Source of the DNA: Paraoerskovia marina DSM 21750
GTDB taxonomy: Bacteria > Actinomycetota > Actinomycetes > Actinomycetales > Cellulomonadaceae
NCBI RefSeq assembly: GCF_000701465.1
Contig: NZ_JNIY01000005.1
Coordinates: 62,001 to 126,000 of the forward strand
DNA length: 64,000 nt
Direction: 5' to 3'
Below the pieces are notes generated by a model. That model saw only the letters and a list, made by a program, of their open reading frames with translations, made no database searches and was not told the origin of the DNA. Shown piece after piece: positions 1 to 8,924 of the stretch. A program made the translations under genes and the position numbers. The stretch's first letter is position 1. The number at the start of each line of letters is the position of its first letter.

Positions 1-632
1 GCGAGCCGTACTGGATGGCGGTGGAGCAGGAGCTCATCGCCCGGCACGGCGGGGTGTGGACCCACGAGGACGCGCTCGGCCTGGTCGGCAACCCCCTCGG
101 CCTCTCGGCACGGACCCTGCAGCAGGCCGGCGTCCGGCTCGAGGTCGACGAGATCGTCGAGTTCCTCCTGTCCCGGGTGGCCGAGCAGGTCCGCGAGCAC
201 GTCCCCTGGCGTCCAGGGGCGCACCGGCTGCTGGAGACCGCCCGGAGCGCGGGCATCCCGTGCGCACTGGTCACGATGTCCTACCGCGTGCTCGCCACGA
301 GCCTGCTCGACGCGGCGCCCTCGGGTGCGTTCACGGTGGCCGTCTGCGGGGACGACGTCCGGCACGGAAAGCCCGACCCGGAGCCCTACCTGCGCGCCGC
401 GGAGCTGCTCGGGGTCGACGTGCGTGACTGCGTGGCGGTCGAGGACTCGCCGCCGGGCATCGCCTCGGCCCTGGCCTCGGGCGCCGCGACCGTGGGCGTC
501 GCGGCGATCGTCCCGGTCCCGCCCCGTGCGGGCCTGAACCGGCTCGCGTCGCTCGAGGACCTCGACACCGCCATGCTGTCGCGCGTCGTCGGTGGCGAAC
601 TCGTCGACCTCGTGGCGTCGTCGGGACACTAG
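1..632 (+). CDS. HAD-superfamily phosphatase, 5' end outside the window
   Basis: This is the C-terminal part of a haloacid dehalogenase-type phosphatase of the beta-phosphoglucomutase/phosphoglycolate phosphatase group. The frame is open from base 3 and reads EPYWMAVEQEL, so the true start and the first HAD motif (DxDGT), which normally lies just before EPYW, are upstream of the window. A helical cap domain comes first. Then come motif II (a T in LVTMSYR), the motif III Lys region (HGKPDPEPYL) and motif IV (VEDSPPGIASALASG), all intact. The substrate cannot be told from sequence. It ends convergently with the RecB-like gene, and the two stop codons overlap. Confidence 0.85.
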   Translation, partial: EPYWMAVEQELIARHGGVWTHEDALGLVGNPLGLSARTLQQAGVRLEVDEIVEFLLSRVAEQVREHVPWRPGAHRLLETARSAGIPCALVTMSYRVLATSLLDAAPSGAFTVAVCGDDVRHGKPDPEPYLRAAELLGVDVRDCVAVEDSPPGIASALASGAATVGVAAIVPVPPRAGLNRLASLEDLDTAMLSRVVGGELVDLVASSGH

Positions 633-1492
633 GCCCGGTCGGGACGAACGCCGAGAGCGACCTCGACGCGCCCCTCGGGGACGGGTGGCGGGGTTCCGCC
701 GAACTCCGGGCAGATCGCCTGGTGGGCGCACCAGCCGCACAGAGCGCTCCGGCGCGGCGTCCACCCGCCCGTCCGGCCCGCGGTCCGGATCGCCTCCCAG
801 AGGGCGCGGACCTTCGCCTCGGTCGCCTCCAGATCGGCGCGCGTGGGCTCCGCGCGCAGGATCCGTCCGTCGCCGAGGTAGACGAGCTGAAGCATGCGCG
901 GGACCTCGCCACGCTCACGCCAGAGGACGAGGCCGTAGAAGCGCATCTGGAACAGGGCCGAACCCTGGTACGCAGGCCGGGGCGACTTCCCGGACTTGTA
1001 GTCGACGACCCGGAGCGCGCCGTCGGGCGCCACGTCGAGCCGGTCGATCACACCGCGCAGCCGTGGTCCGTCGGGCAGGTCGCTGCTCACGCGCAGCTCG
1101 CGCCCCGCGGGCTCGAGCCGGTTGGGGTCTTCGAGCGTGAAGTAGGTCGAGACGAGGCGGCCGGCATCGGCGAGCCATCGGTCGAGCTCCTCCGCGCCGG
1201 TCACGAGCTCGGCGTACTGCGGGTTCGTCGACCGCAGCGACTCCCACGCTGCCGGGAGGAGCCCCTGCGCGGCCTCCGGCGTCCGGCCACCGAGCGGGAG
1301 GTCGTAGAGCTCTTCCAGGACGCTGTGCACAAGAGTGCCCCGCGCCGCCGCCTCGCTCGGCGGCTCGGGGAGCCGGTCGACCACGCGGAACCGGAACAGC
1401 AGGGGGCACTGCATGAAGTCGTTCGCGCGCGACGGCGAGAGCCCGGGAACGTAGGCCGGGTCGCCGTCCGCCGTGCTGCTCGTCGCCGTCAT
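629..1492 (-). CDS. RecB-family PD-(D/E)XK nuclease with a probable 4Fe-4S cluster
   Basis: This 287-residue stand-alone protein resembles the nuclease domain of RecB/AddB/Cas4-type enzymes (PF12705). The fold is visible as LVHSVLEELYD (His56), GVIDRLD (Asp150) and VVDYKSGK (Asp164, Lys166), which are the metal and catalytic residues of PD-(D/E)XK nucleases. Four cysteines sit at 29, 252, 255 and 261 (QCP near the N-terminus, CGWCAHQAIC at the end). That spacing is the Fe-S staple known from AddB, Dna2 and Cas4. There is no helicase domain. Similar solo proteins are common in actinobacteria near the proteasome locus, and their role in DNA repair is inferred. It starts 70 bases from the divergently read M50 protease gene. 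Confidence 0.88.
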   Translation of the reverse strand: MTATSSTADGDPAYVPGLSPSRANDFMQCPLLFRFRVVDRLPEPPSEAAARGTLVHSVLEELYDLPLGGRTPEAAQGLLPAAWESLRSTNPQYAELVTGAEELDRWLADAGRLVSTYFTLEDPNRLEPAGRELRVSSDLPDGPRLRGVIDRLDVAPDGALRVVDYKSGKSPRPAYQGSALFQMRFYGLVLWRERGEVPRMLQLVYLGDGRILRAEPTRADLEATEAKVRALWEAIRTAGRTGGWTPRRSALCGWCAHQAICPEFGGTPPPVPEGRVEVALGVRPDRA

Positions 1493-1550
1493 GCCGCCCA
1501 GCGTACGGCGGACCGGTGACGCTCCCGACGGGGCGTGTCGGCGCGGCGAC

Positions 1551-1556
1551 TACGCT
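1551..1556 (+). promoter_or_regulatory. -10 hexamer TACGCT placed for a leaderless transcript
   Basis: TACGCT ends six bases before the GTG at 1563 and no Shine-Dalgarno precedes that GTG. A transcript starting at the usual distance would begin at the start codon. This supports GTG 1563 over the longer in-frame start at 1473. Confidence 0.45.
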
Positions 1557-1562
1557 GGTGCG

Positions 1563-2720
1563 GTGACATCGCCGAGCATGCCGCCCCGCACCGACCCCCC
1601 GCGCAGCCGAGGACTCGTCCTCGGCCGGATCGCCGACGCGCCGGTGGTCCTCACGCCGAGCTGGGCCATCGCCGCGGTCGTCCTGACGATCGTCTTCGCC
1701 CCGACGGTCCGGTTCTACGCACCCGGCCAGACCGGTGTGATCTACGGGGTCTCGTTCGCGTTTGTCGTGCTCCTGTTCGGCTCCGTCTTTCTCCACGAGG
1801 TCTCGCACGCGCTCGTCGCGCGCGCTCGCGGGCAGCACGTGACCGAGCTCGCGATCACGGTCTGGGGCGGGCACACGGCGTTCACCGGGTCGTTGAGGCG
1901 TCCGCGCGACGCCTTCTGGGTGGCGGTCGTCGGCCCGCTCACCAACCTGGTGCTCGCCGGGGGGTTCTGGTTCCTGTTCGAGCTGCGCACCGGCACCGTG
2001 CTCGTCTGGCTCCTGTGCTATGCGGCGGCCGTGTCGAACGCCTTCGTCGGACTGTTCAACCTCATCCCCGGGCTCCCGCTGGACGGGGGACAGATGCTGG
2101 CGGCCGCCGTCTGGGCGGCGACGGGCTCGCAGGACCGGGGGACGGTCGTGGCCGGGTACGTCGGCCGCGTGGTCGCCGTCGGCTCGGTGCTCGCCGTGAT
2201 CGCGGTCCCGCTCGCCCAGGGCGGGACCGTCGAGCCGTTCCTGGTCATCTGGGCCGTGTTCATCGGCATGTTCCTCTGGTCCGGTGCCTCCGGGGCGATC
2301 CGCAGCGGTCGGGCGCGGGCACGTCTGGCACATCTCGACGTGAGCACGTTCATGCACCCGGCGGCGACGGTCCCCGCCGACGGTACGGTCGCGGACACCG
2401 CGGCCGCGGGTCGCGGTGCCGGCGCCTGGGCCGTCGTGATCCTGGACGGGACCGGTCGGCCGGTCGGGGTCGTCGACCCCGCCAACGCGGCGCAGGTCCC
2501 CGCCGACCGTCTGACCACGACCAGCGTCTGGGCCGTCGCGCACCGGCTGCCGCTCGAGGCGCTGCTCCGTTCCACCAGTGCAGGACCGGACCTCGTCGCC
2601 GGCGTCGTCGCCGCCGCGCCGGGCACGAGCGTCGTGCCGGTGGTCGACGAGACCGGCACCGTCGTCGGCGTCGTGCTCGTCCGGGAGGTGCTCGCGGCGG
2701 TCCGCGGGACGTCGGCCTGA
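1563..2720 (+). CDS. M50-family site-2 protease with C-terminal CBS domains
   Basis: This 385-residue integral membrane metalloprotease is of the SpoIVFB/Rip3 type, which cuts membrane-embedded substrates. The zinc motif HEVSH is at residues 78-82. The third ligand lies in the NLIPGLPLDGG segment (Asp174). Several hydrophobic helices lie between about residues 25 and 240. The last 130 residues form a degenerate CBS pair (FMHPAATVPADGTVAD and VVPVVDETGTVVGVVL), a common regulatory attachment in this subfamily. I chose GTG 1563 because an upstream start would run into the divergent nuclease gene and because a -10 hexamer sits just before it. trmI follows after 26 bases. The substrate is unknown. 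Confidence 0.9.
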   Translation: MTSPSMPPRTDPPRSRGLVLGRIADAPVVLTPSWAIAAVVLTIVFAPTVRFYAPGQTGVIYGVSFAFVVLLFGSVFLHEVSHALVARARGQHVTELAITVWGGHTAFTGSLRRPRDAFWVAVVGPLTNLVLAGGFWFLFELRTGTVLVWLLCYAAAVSNAFVGLFNLIPGLPLDGGQMLAAAVWAATGSQDRGTVVAGYVGRVVAVGSVLAVIAVPLAQGGTVEPFLVIWAVFIGMFLWSGASGAIRSGRARARLAHLDVSTFMHPAATVPADGTVADTAAAGRGAGAWAVVILDGTGRPVGVVDPANAAQVPADRLTTTSVWAVAHRLPLEALLRSTSAGPDLVAGVVAAAPGTSVVPVVDETGTVVGVVLVREVLAAVRGTSA

Positions 2721-2732
2721 CCCGACCCCCCG

Positions 2733-2738
2733 TAGGAT
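2733..2738 (+). promoter_or_regulatory. -10 hexamer TAGGAT upstream of trmI
   Basis: TAGGAT lies eight bases before the GTG at 2747, with no ribosome-binding site between. It would give a leaderless or nearly leaderless trmI mRNA. Confidence 0.4.
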
Positions 2739-2746
2739 GGTCCGTC

Positions 2747-3748
2747 GTGACCACCAGCGCAGACGCACCGACCACCCGAGCCACCGGCGCGGCCGAGCGA
2801 CGCGGACCTCTGCGCGTCGGCGACCGCGTCCAGCTGACCGACCCGAAGGGACGGCTGCACACGATCGTGCTGGCGCCCGAGGGGACGTTCCACACGCACA
2901 AGGGCTACTTCCGCCACGACGACCTGATCGGACGTCCGGAAGGCTCCGTCGTCGCGAACACCGCGGGGATCGAGTACGTGGCGCTGCGCCCGTTGCTGTC
3001 CGACTACGTGCTCTCGATGCCGCGCGGCGCCGCGGTGATCTACCCCAAGGACGCGGGGCAGATCGTGCAGATGGCCGACATCTACCCGGGTGCGCGTGTC
3101 GTCGAGGCAGGCGTCGGCTCCGGCGCCCTCTCGATGTCGCTCCTGCGGGCCGTCGGCGACGACGGCTCCCTGCACTCGATCGAGCGTCGTGAGGACTTCG
3201 CGGCGATCGCCCGCGGCAACGTCGAGAACTTCTTCGGCGGACCGCACCCAGCCTGGCAGCTGTCCGTCGGGGACTTCGCGGACGTCCTCCCGCAGATCGC
3301 CGAGCCCGGGGCCGTCGACCGCATCGTGCTCGACATGCTCGCCCCGTGGGAGAACATCGACGCGGCCGCGACCGCGCTCGTGCCCGGAGGCGTGCTGATC
3401 TGTTATGTCGCCACCGCGACGCAGCTCTCCCGGACGGCCGAGGACCTGCGTGCGGACGGCCGTTTCACCGAGCCTTCCGCGTGGGAGTCGATGAACCGTG
3501 GTTGGCACCTGGAGGGTCTCGCGGTCCGTCCGGAGCACCGGATGATCGGGCACACAGGGTTCCTTCTCTCGGCCCGTCGCATGGCCGACGGCGAGGAGGC
3601 GCCGGAGCGCCGCCGCCGTCCCGCCAAGGGTGCCTACCCGACCGGCGACGAGGGGACCTGGTCGCCGGAGGAGCTCGGCGAGCGTGCCGTCTCGGACAAG
3701 AAGCTGCGCCGGGTCCGTCGCGACGTGGGGCAGGCGCCCGAGGTCTGA
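2747..3748 (+). CDS. trmI: tRNA (adenine58-N1)-methyltransferase TrmI
   Basis: This 333-residue SAM-dependent enzyme makes m1A58 in the T-loop of tRNAs. The N-terminal beta domain (LTDPKGRLHTIVL) is followed by the Rossmann methyltransferase fold. Motif I is VVEAGVGSGALSMSLL, and a family motif DMLAPWENID lies where the target adenine is bound. The C-terminal tail is basic and disordered (ERRRRPAKG). GTG 2747 was chosen because the conserved region starts shortly after it; the frame is open further upstream but overlaps the M50 gene. trmI directly upstream of the proteasome ATPase is a classic actinobacterial arrangement. Confidence 0.95.
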   Translation: MTTSADAPTTRATGAAERRGPLRVGDRVQLTDPKGRLHTIVLAPEGTFHTHKGYFRHDDLIGRPEGSVVANTAGIEYVALRPLLSDYVLSMPRGAAVIYPKDAGQIVQMADIYPGARVVEAGVGSGALSMSLLRAVGDDGSLHSIERREDFAAIARGNVENFFGGPHPAWQLSVGDFADVLPQIAEPGAVDRIVLDMLAPWENIDAAATALVPGGVLICYVATATQLSRTAEDLRADGRFTEPSAWESMNRGWHLEGLAVRPEHRMIGHTGFLLSARRMADGEEAPERRRRPAKGAYPTGDEGTWSPEELGERAVSDKKLRRVRRDVGQAPEV

Positions 3749-3855
3749 GCCCTGCCCGACAGGTGAGTGCACGACGCGGACGGCGGCGGTGTGTATAGGG
3801 TCGACGTATTCCAGACGGGCCGTCGCCCGCCTGTTCCGTCGAAAGGGGAAGCCCG

Positions 3856-5487
3856 ATGCCCACGACCCCCGCACCGGACCTCGAACGCCAGGTCACGATC
3901 CTCTCCGCCAAGAACGAGCGTCTCGCCGAGGCGCTGCGCGCGGCCCGTGACCAGATCGTCGACCTGCGCACCCAGATCGACGAGCTCGCGAAGCCGCCGG
4001 GGACGTACGCCGTCTTTCTCGGGTCTCACGACGACGGAAGCGTCGACATCTCGGCCTCCGGACGCAAGATGCACGTCGGCTCGAGTCCCGCGCTCGACGT
4101 CACGACGCTGCAGCCTGGCCAGGAGGTCAAGCTCAACGAGGCGATGACGGTCGTCGCCGCCGGCGGGTACGAGAGCACCGGCGAGCTCGTGACGGTCAAG
4201 GAGATGCTGGGCGACGGCCGGGCCGTCGTCGTCGGACGCACCGACGACGAGCGCGTCGTGCGTCTCGCCGGCTCCCTCGCCGCGACCACGCTGCGCACGG
4301 GCGACAGCCTGACGATCGACACACGCAGCGGCTTCGTCTTCGAGGTGGTGCCGAAGTCGGAGGTCGAGGAGCTGATCCTCGAGGAGGTGCCGGACGTCGA
4401 CTACTCCGCGATCGGTGGGCTGGGGCCGCAGATCGAGCAGATCCGCGACGCCGTCGAGCTGCCGTTCACGCACCCGGACCTCTTCCGCGAGCACGGGCTC
4501 CGGCCGCCCAAGGGAATCCTGCTCTACGGGCCTCCCGGGTGCGGCAAGACGCTGATCGCGAAGGCCGTCGCCAACTCGCTCGCGCAGACGGTCGCACGGG
4601 CACGAGGAGTCGACGGGGCCGAGAACGTGCGCAGCTTCTTCCTGAACGTCAAGGGCCCCGAGCTCCTGAACAAGTACGTCGGGGAGACGGAGCGCCACAT
4701 CCGGCTGATCTTCGCCCGTGCACGCGAGAAGGCGTCCCAGGGCACGCCCGTGGTGGTGTTCTTCGACGAGATGGAGTCGCTCTTCCGCACCCGCGGCACC
4801 GGGAAGTCGTCCGACGTGGAGACGACGATCGTCCCGCAGCTCCTCAGCGAGATCGACGGTGTCGAGCGCCTCGACAACGTCATCGTGATCGGTGCGTCGA
4901 ACCGCGAGGACATGATCGACCCCGCGATCCTGCGACCGGGTCGCCTCGACGTCAAGATCAAGGTGGAGCGTCCGGACGCCGAGGGCTCGCGCGAGATCTT
5001 CGGCAAGTACCTCACGGACGACCTTCCCATCCACGAGGACGACCTCGCGGTGAACGGCGGCTCCCGGGCTGCCGCGGTGGACGCGATGATCCGGTCCGTC
5101 GTCGAGCGGATGTACTCCGAGGCGGACGAGAACAAGTTCCTCGAGGTCACCTACGCGAGCGGAGACAAGGAGATCCTGTACTTCAAGGACTTCAACTCCG
5201 GCGCCATGATCCAGAACATCGTCGACCGGGCCAAGAAGGCGGCGATCAAGGACCTCCTGTCGACGGGCCAGCGGGGAATCCGTGTCGACCACCTGCTCTC
5301 GGCGTGCGTCGACGAGTTCCGGGAGAACGAGGACCTGCCCAACACGACCAACCCGGACGACTGGGCACGGATCTCGGGGAAGAAGGGCGAACGGATCGTC
5401 TTCATCCGCACGATCGTGCAGAAGGAGGGCGACGGCGCGGTCCCGCGCACGATCGACACGGTCTCGAGCACGGGTCAGTACCTCTAG
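3856..5487 (+). CDS. mpa: Proteasome-associated AAA+ ATPase (Mpa/ARC)
   Basis: This 543-residue hexameric ATPase binds Pup-tagged proteins, unfolds them and feeds them to the 20S proteasome. An N-terminal coiled coil (about residues 5-45) captures Pup. An OB-type interdomain follows to about residue 160. The AAA module has Walker A GPPGCGKT at 225-232, Walker B with Asp304-Glu305 (FFDEMES) and the arginine region LRPGRLD. The last residues, TGQYL, are the gate-opening tail that docks on the PrcA ring. An ATG with GAAAGGGG eight bases upstream is a good start. Dop begins 23 bases downstream. The gene is intact in all visible motifs. Confidence 0.97.
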   Translation: MPTTPAPDLERQVTILSAKNERLAEALRAARDQIVDLRTQIDELAKPPGTYAVFLGSHDDGSVDISASGRKMHVGSSPALDVTTLQPGQEVKLNEAMTVVAAGGYESTGELVTVKEMLGDGRAVVVGRTDDERVVRLAGSLAATTLRTGDSLTIDTRSGFVFEVVPKSEVEELILEEVPDVDYSAIGGLGPQIEQIRDAVELPFTHPDLFREHGLRPPKGILLYGPPGCGKTLIAKAVANSLAQTVARARGVDGAENVRSFFLNVKGPELLNKYVGETERHIRLIFARAREKASQGTPVVVFFDEMESLFRTRGTGKSSDVETTIVPQLLSEIDGVERLDNVIVIGASNREDMIDPAILRPGRLDVKIKVERPDAEGSREIFGKYLTDDLPIHEDDLAVNGGSRAAAVDAMIRSVVERMYSEADENKFLEVTYASGDKEILYFKDFNSGAMIQNIVDRAKKAAIKDLLSTGQRGIRVDHLLSACVDEFRENEDLPNTTNPDDWARISGKKGERIVFIRTIVQKEGDGAVPRTIDTVSSTGQYL

Positions 5488-5497
5488 CACCGAGCCC

Positions 5498-5503
5498 TAC
5501 AGT
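5498..5503 (+). promoter_or_regulatory. -10 hexamer TACAGT immediately before dop
   Basis: TACAGT ends six bases before GTG 5510, and there is no Shine-Dalgarno for that GTG. It is a possible internal promoter giving a leaderless dop transcript downstream of mpa. Confidence 0.42.
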
Positions 5504-5509
5504 GGTCCT

Positions 5510-7132
5510 GTGACTGCGCGCAGAGTGATGGGGATCGAGACCGAGTACGGAGTGCTGCAGTCGGGGCGGCCCCTGGCCAACCCGATGCTGATGTCCAGCC
5601 AGATCGTGACCACGTACCGTGCGCTCGCGCAGAGTCCTGCCGGCCAGCTGGCCCGTGCACGCTGGGACTACGACGACGAGGACCCGCTCGCCGACGCCCG
5701 GGGATTCCGGCTGGACCGGGCCTCCGCGCACCCGTCGCTGCTGACGGACGACCCGACGAGACCGGCACCGTCGGGCGAGACGGAGGCGTTCCAGCGGATC
5801 GAGCGTCCGAGCGTCGAGGCGTACGACGACCCGAGCGCCGCGAACGCCATCCTGACCAACGGCGCGCGCCTCTACGTCGACCACGCACACCCCGAGTACT
5901 CGTCGCCCGAGGTGACGAACCCGTTGGACGCCGTGCGCTGGGACGTCGCCGGTGAGCGAGTGGTCCTCGCCGCGTCGCGCTCGCTCGCCCAGGTCGGGAT
6001 CGACGTCGTGCCGTACAAGAACAACGTCGACGGCAAGGGCGCGAGCTACGGGACGCACGAGAACTTCCTCGTCGACCGCGACCTGCCCTTCGACACGCTC
6101 GTCGACGGTCTGACGCCGTTCCTCGTGACGCGGCAGGTCTTCGCCGGGTCGGGACGTGTCGGGCTCGGTCAGACCGGTCAGCACGCCGGCTTCCAGATCT
6201 CCCAGCGGGCCGACTACGTCGAGGCCGAGGTGGGGCTCGAGACGACGCTTCGTCGGCCGATCGTCAACACACGGGACGAGCCGCACGCCGAGCGCTCGCG
6301 GTGGCGGCGGCTCCACCTGATCATCGGGGACGCGAACCTCTTCGAGACCGCGACCTACCTCAAGCTCGGGACGACGTCGCTCGTCCTGTGGCTCCTCGAG
6401 AACCTGGGCGCGCTCGCGGAGCGCGGCCTGGACACCGCCGCGCGGCTCAGGGAGCTGCGTCTGGCTGATCCCGTGGCCGACACACAGCTCGTCAGCCGGG
6501 ACCTGGACCTCTCCACCCCGCTGCGGCTGGCGTCGGGAGAGACGGCGACCGCCCTGGAGATCCAGAAGCGCTACCTCGCGGTCGTCCGCGAGGCGCAGGA
6601 CGCTCTCGGCGGGCCGGACGAGATCACCGCCGAGGTTCTCGACCGCTGGACCTCGGTGCTCGACCGTCTCGGCCGTGACCTCGGCGAGTGCACCCGAGAC
6701 GTGGAGTGGGTGGCCAAGCTGCGCCTGCTCGACCGGATGCGTCGCCGTGACGGGCTGGCGTGGGACCACCCGCGCCTCGCCGCGCTGGATCTCCAGTGGT
6801 CGGACGTCCGTCCCGAGCGGGGTGTGTACCACCGGCTCGTCGCCGCGGACGCGGTCGACCGGCTCGTCGACGAGGGTGAGGTGGCCCGCGCCGTCCACCA
6901 TGCGCCGACGGACACGCGTGCGTACTTCCGCGGCGAGGTCGTCGCGCGCTACGGGGGGCAGGTGTCGGCCGCGAGCTGGGACTCGGTGATCTTCGACGTG
7001 CCGGGAGCGCAGTCGTTGCAGCGGGTGCCGATGCTCGACCCGCACCGCGGTACGCGTGAGGACCTCGGCGCCCTGCTCGACGCGAGCCCCGACGCGCGGT
7101 CTCTCCTGGCGGGCCTTTCCGGCACGGCGTAG
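5510..7132 (+). CDS. dop: Pup deamidase/depupylase Dop
   Basis: This 540-residue member of the carboxylate-amine ligase fold converts the C-terminal Gln of Pup to Glu and also removes Pup from substrates. The nucleotide-site motif VMGIETEYGV is at residues 6-15, with Glu10 and Glu12. The acidic catalytic region YVDHAHPEYSSPE carries Asp124. Between these lies a long insertion (about residues 40-100) that is absent from PafA below and corresponds to the Dop loop. GTG 5510 or ATG 5528 could serve as start; I prefer GTG because of the -10 hexamer. Pup follows after 53 bases. Since Pup here ends in GGQ, Dop is needed before ligation. Confidence 0.96.
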   Translation: MTARRVMGIETEYGVLQSGRPLANPMLMSSQIVTTYRALAQSPAGQLARARWDYDDEDPLADARGFRLDRASAHPSLLTDDPTRPAPSGETEAFQRIERPSVEAYDDPSAANAILTNGARLYVDHAHPEYSSPEVTNPLDAVRWDVAGERVVLAASRSLAQVGIDVVPYKNNVDGKGASYGTHENFLVDRDLPFDTLVDGLTPFLVTRQVFAGSGRVGLGQTGQHAGFQISQRADYVEAEVGLETTLRRPIVNTRDEPHAERSRWRRLHLIIGDANLFETATYLKLGTTSLVLWLLENLGALAERGLDTAARLRELRLADPVADTQLVSRDLDLSTPLRLASGETATALEIQKRYLAVVREAQDALGGPDEITAEVLDRWTSVLDRLGRDLGECTRDVEWVAKLRLLDRMRRRDGLAWDHPRLAALDLQWSDVRPERGVYHRLVAADAVDRLVDEGEVARAVHHAPTDTRAYFRGEVVARYGGQVSAASWDSVIFDVPGAQSLQRVPMLDPHRGTREDLGALLDASPDARSLLAGLSGTA

Positions 7133-7143
7133 GCAGAAGGGCC

Positions 7144-7149
7144 TAGTGT
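7144..7149 (+). promoter_or_regulatory. Possible -10 hexamer TAGTGT for pup
   Basis: TAGTGT sits in the 53-base gap between dop and pup. It would give a leader of about 30 bases that contains the strong GAGGAG ribosome-binding site at 7173-7178. A separate pup promoter would let this abundant tag outrun dop. No clear -35 is seen. Confidence 0.3.
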
Positions 7150-7185
7150 GGGACCTGCCTGGAGCACATCGACCGAGGAGACGCC

Positions 7186-7371
7186 ATGGCTGGTCAGGAA
7201 CGCATCTCGAACCCGGGCGGACGTCCCGACGACGACGCCGCCGAGGTGGCCGCACCCGTCGTCCGCAAGGACGACGCCGAGGTCGACTCGTTGCTCGACG
7301 ACATCGACGCGGTGCTGGAGTCGAACGCTGAGTCGTTCGTCCGCGGCTTCGTCCAGAAGGGCGGCCAGTAG
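7186..7371 (+). CDS. pup: Prokaryotic ubiquitin-like protein Pup
   Basis: This 61-residue intrinsically disordered protein tag is attached through its C-terminal Glu to lysines of proteins bound for the proteasome. The sequence ends in VQKGGQ, so it is made in the Gln form that Dop must deamidate. The acidic helix-forming segment DSLLDDIDAVLESNAESFV (residues 34-52) is the part that pairs with the Mpa coiled coil. GAGGAG seven bases before the ATG is one of the better ribosome-binding sites in the locus. prcB starts six bases after the stop. Confidence 0.97.
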   Translation: MAGQERISNPGGRPDDDAAEVAAPVVRKDDAEVDSLLDDIDAVLESNAESFVRGFVQKGGQ

Positions 7372-7377
7372 GTCTCG

Positions 7378-8190
7378 ATGAGCCTCGACAGCACGGGTGG
7401 TCTGCCCGACGCGTTCCGGACACCGGGGTCGTCGTCGTTCGTGGACTTCCTCGCCGCACACGCACCGCACGCGCTACCGGGGGCGCCGACCTCCGGCGCC
7501 TTGCCGCAGCTGGCCCACGCCACCACGATCGTCGCCCTCGAGGTGGACGGCGGCGTGGTCATGGCGGGGGACCGGCGGGCCACCGCCGGCGCGGCGATCG
7601 CGCACCGTGAGATGCAGAAGGTCTTCGACGCGGACGAGTTCAGCGCCGTGGGGATCGCCGGCACGGCCGGCCTGGCGATCGAGCTCGTCCGGCTCTTTCA
7701 GCTCGAGCTCGAGCACTACGAGAAGATCGAGGGCACGCTGCTGTCCTTCGACGGCAAGGCGAACCGGCTCGCCACCCTCGTCCGCAGCCAGCTCGGACTG
7801 GCGATGCAGGGCCTGGCGGTGGTGCCCCTCCTGGCGGGGTACGACGTGGACGAGGACCGGGGGCGGATCTGCTCCTACGACGTCACCGGAGGACGGTACG
7901 ACGAGCGGGAGCACCACTGCGTCGGCTCCGGGGCGGTCTTCGCCCGCGGCGCGCTGAAGAAGCTCTGGCGGCCGGGGCTGACGGCGGACGAGGGCGTCCG
8001 GGTGGCCGTCGAGGCGCTGTTCGACGCAGCGGACGACGACTCCGCCACGGCCGGCCCCGACACGGTCCGGCGCATCTGGCCGGTCGTCGCCACGGTGACG
8101 GAGACCGGGTACCGGCGCGTCGGCGACGACGTGCTCGCGGCGACGGTCGCCGCCGTCGTCGACCGTCGAGCAGAGGAGGCACGGCGATGA
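7378..8190 (+). CDS. prcB: 20S proteasome beta subunit, catalytic
   Basis: This 270-residue precursor of the Thr-protease subunit has a propeptide of about 48 residues, including the [10 protein letters not shown] segment conserved in actinobacterial propeptides. Autocleavage should occur before Thr49 in [14 protein letters not shown], exposing the N-terminal nucleophile. The Asp-Arg pair (MAGDRRAT) and a Lys further on fit the usual catalytic set. The residue before Thr1 is Ala, where Gly is more usual. The stop overlaps the prcA start by four bases (ATGA), consistent with stoichiometric co-translation of the two rings. Confidence 0.97.
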   Translation: MSLDSTGGLPDAFRTPGSSSFVDFLAAHAPHALPGAPTSGALPQLAHATTIVALEVDGGVVMAGDRRATAGAAIAHREMQKVFDADEFSAVGIAGTAGLAIELVRLFQLELEHYEKIEGTLLSFDGKANRLATLVRSQLGLAMQGLAVVPLLAGYDVDEDRGRICSYDVTGGRYDEREHHCVGSGAVFARGALKKLWRPGLTADEGVRVAVEALFDAADDDSATAGPDTVRRIWPVVATVTETGYRRVGDDVLAATVAAVVDRRAEEARR

Positions 8191-8924
8191 ACATGCCGTT
8201 CTACGTCTCGCCCGAACAGCTCATGAAGGACCGGGCGGACTTCGCGCGCAAGGGCATCGCCCGTGGACGGTCGGTGGTGGTCGTCGGATACGACGGCGGG
8301 ATCGCGTTCGCGACGCACAACCCCTCCCGTGCCCTGCACAAGATCTCGGAGATCTACGACCGCATCGGGTTCGCCGCGGTGGGCAAGTACAACGAGTTCG
8401 AGAACCTCCGCGTCGCCGGCATCCGCTACGCCGACCTGCGCGGGTACTCCTACGACCGGTCCGACGTCGACGCCCGGGGACTGGCGAACGCCTACGCGCA
8501 GACGCTCGGGACGGTCTTCACCACCGAGTCCAAGCCCCTGGAGGTCGAGCTGGTCGTCGCGCAGGTCGGTGCCGGGCAGGACCAGGACCAGATCTACCGG
8601 CTCACGTACGACGGGTCGGTCACCGACGAGCGACAGTACGTCGTCATGGGCGGCCGCGCGGAGGAGCTCTCGGAGATCGTGGCGTCGGGCTGGGTTCCTG
8701 GCATGGGTCTGCACGACGTGCTGGGACTCGCCGTCCGGGCGCTCGGGTCGGACGGCGCCGAGGGACCCGGTCGTGAGCTGGGGGCGGCGGACCTCGAGGT
8801 GGCCGTCCTGGACCGTACGCGACCTCGCCGGGCGTTCCGGCGGATCGCCGGGCCCGCGCTGGCACGTGCGCTCGACGGCGGGACCGCAGAGCAGCACCAC
8901 GACGGACGAGGAGACGGGGCATGA
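8187..8924 (+). CDS. prcA: 20S proteasome alpha subunit
   Basis: This 245-residue non-catalytic outer-ring subunit forms the gated entry pore on which Mpa docks. The N-terminus [20 protein letters not shown] carries the gating segment and helix H0 typical of actinobacterial PrcA. The core has the Ntn-hydrolase fold without an N-terminal Thr ([18 protein letters not shown]). The start overlaps the prcB stop, and the stop overlaps the pafA start (ATGA at 8921), so prcB-prcA-pafA is one translationally coupled unit. Confidence 0.97.
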   Translation: MNMPFYVSPEQLMKDRADFARKGIARGRSVVVVGYDGGIAFATHNPSRALHKISEIYDRIGFAAVGKYNEFENLRVAGIRYADLRGYSYDRSDVDARGLANAYAQTLGTVFTTESKPLEVELVVAQVGAGQDQDQIYRLTYDGSVTDERQYVVMGGRAEELSEIVASGWVPGMGLHDVLGLAVRALGSDGAEGPGRELGAADLEVAVLDRTRPRRAFRRIAGPALARALDGGTAEQHHDGRGDGA

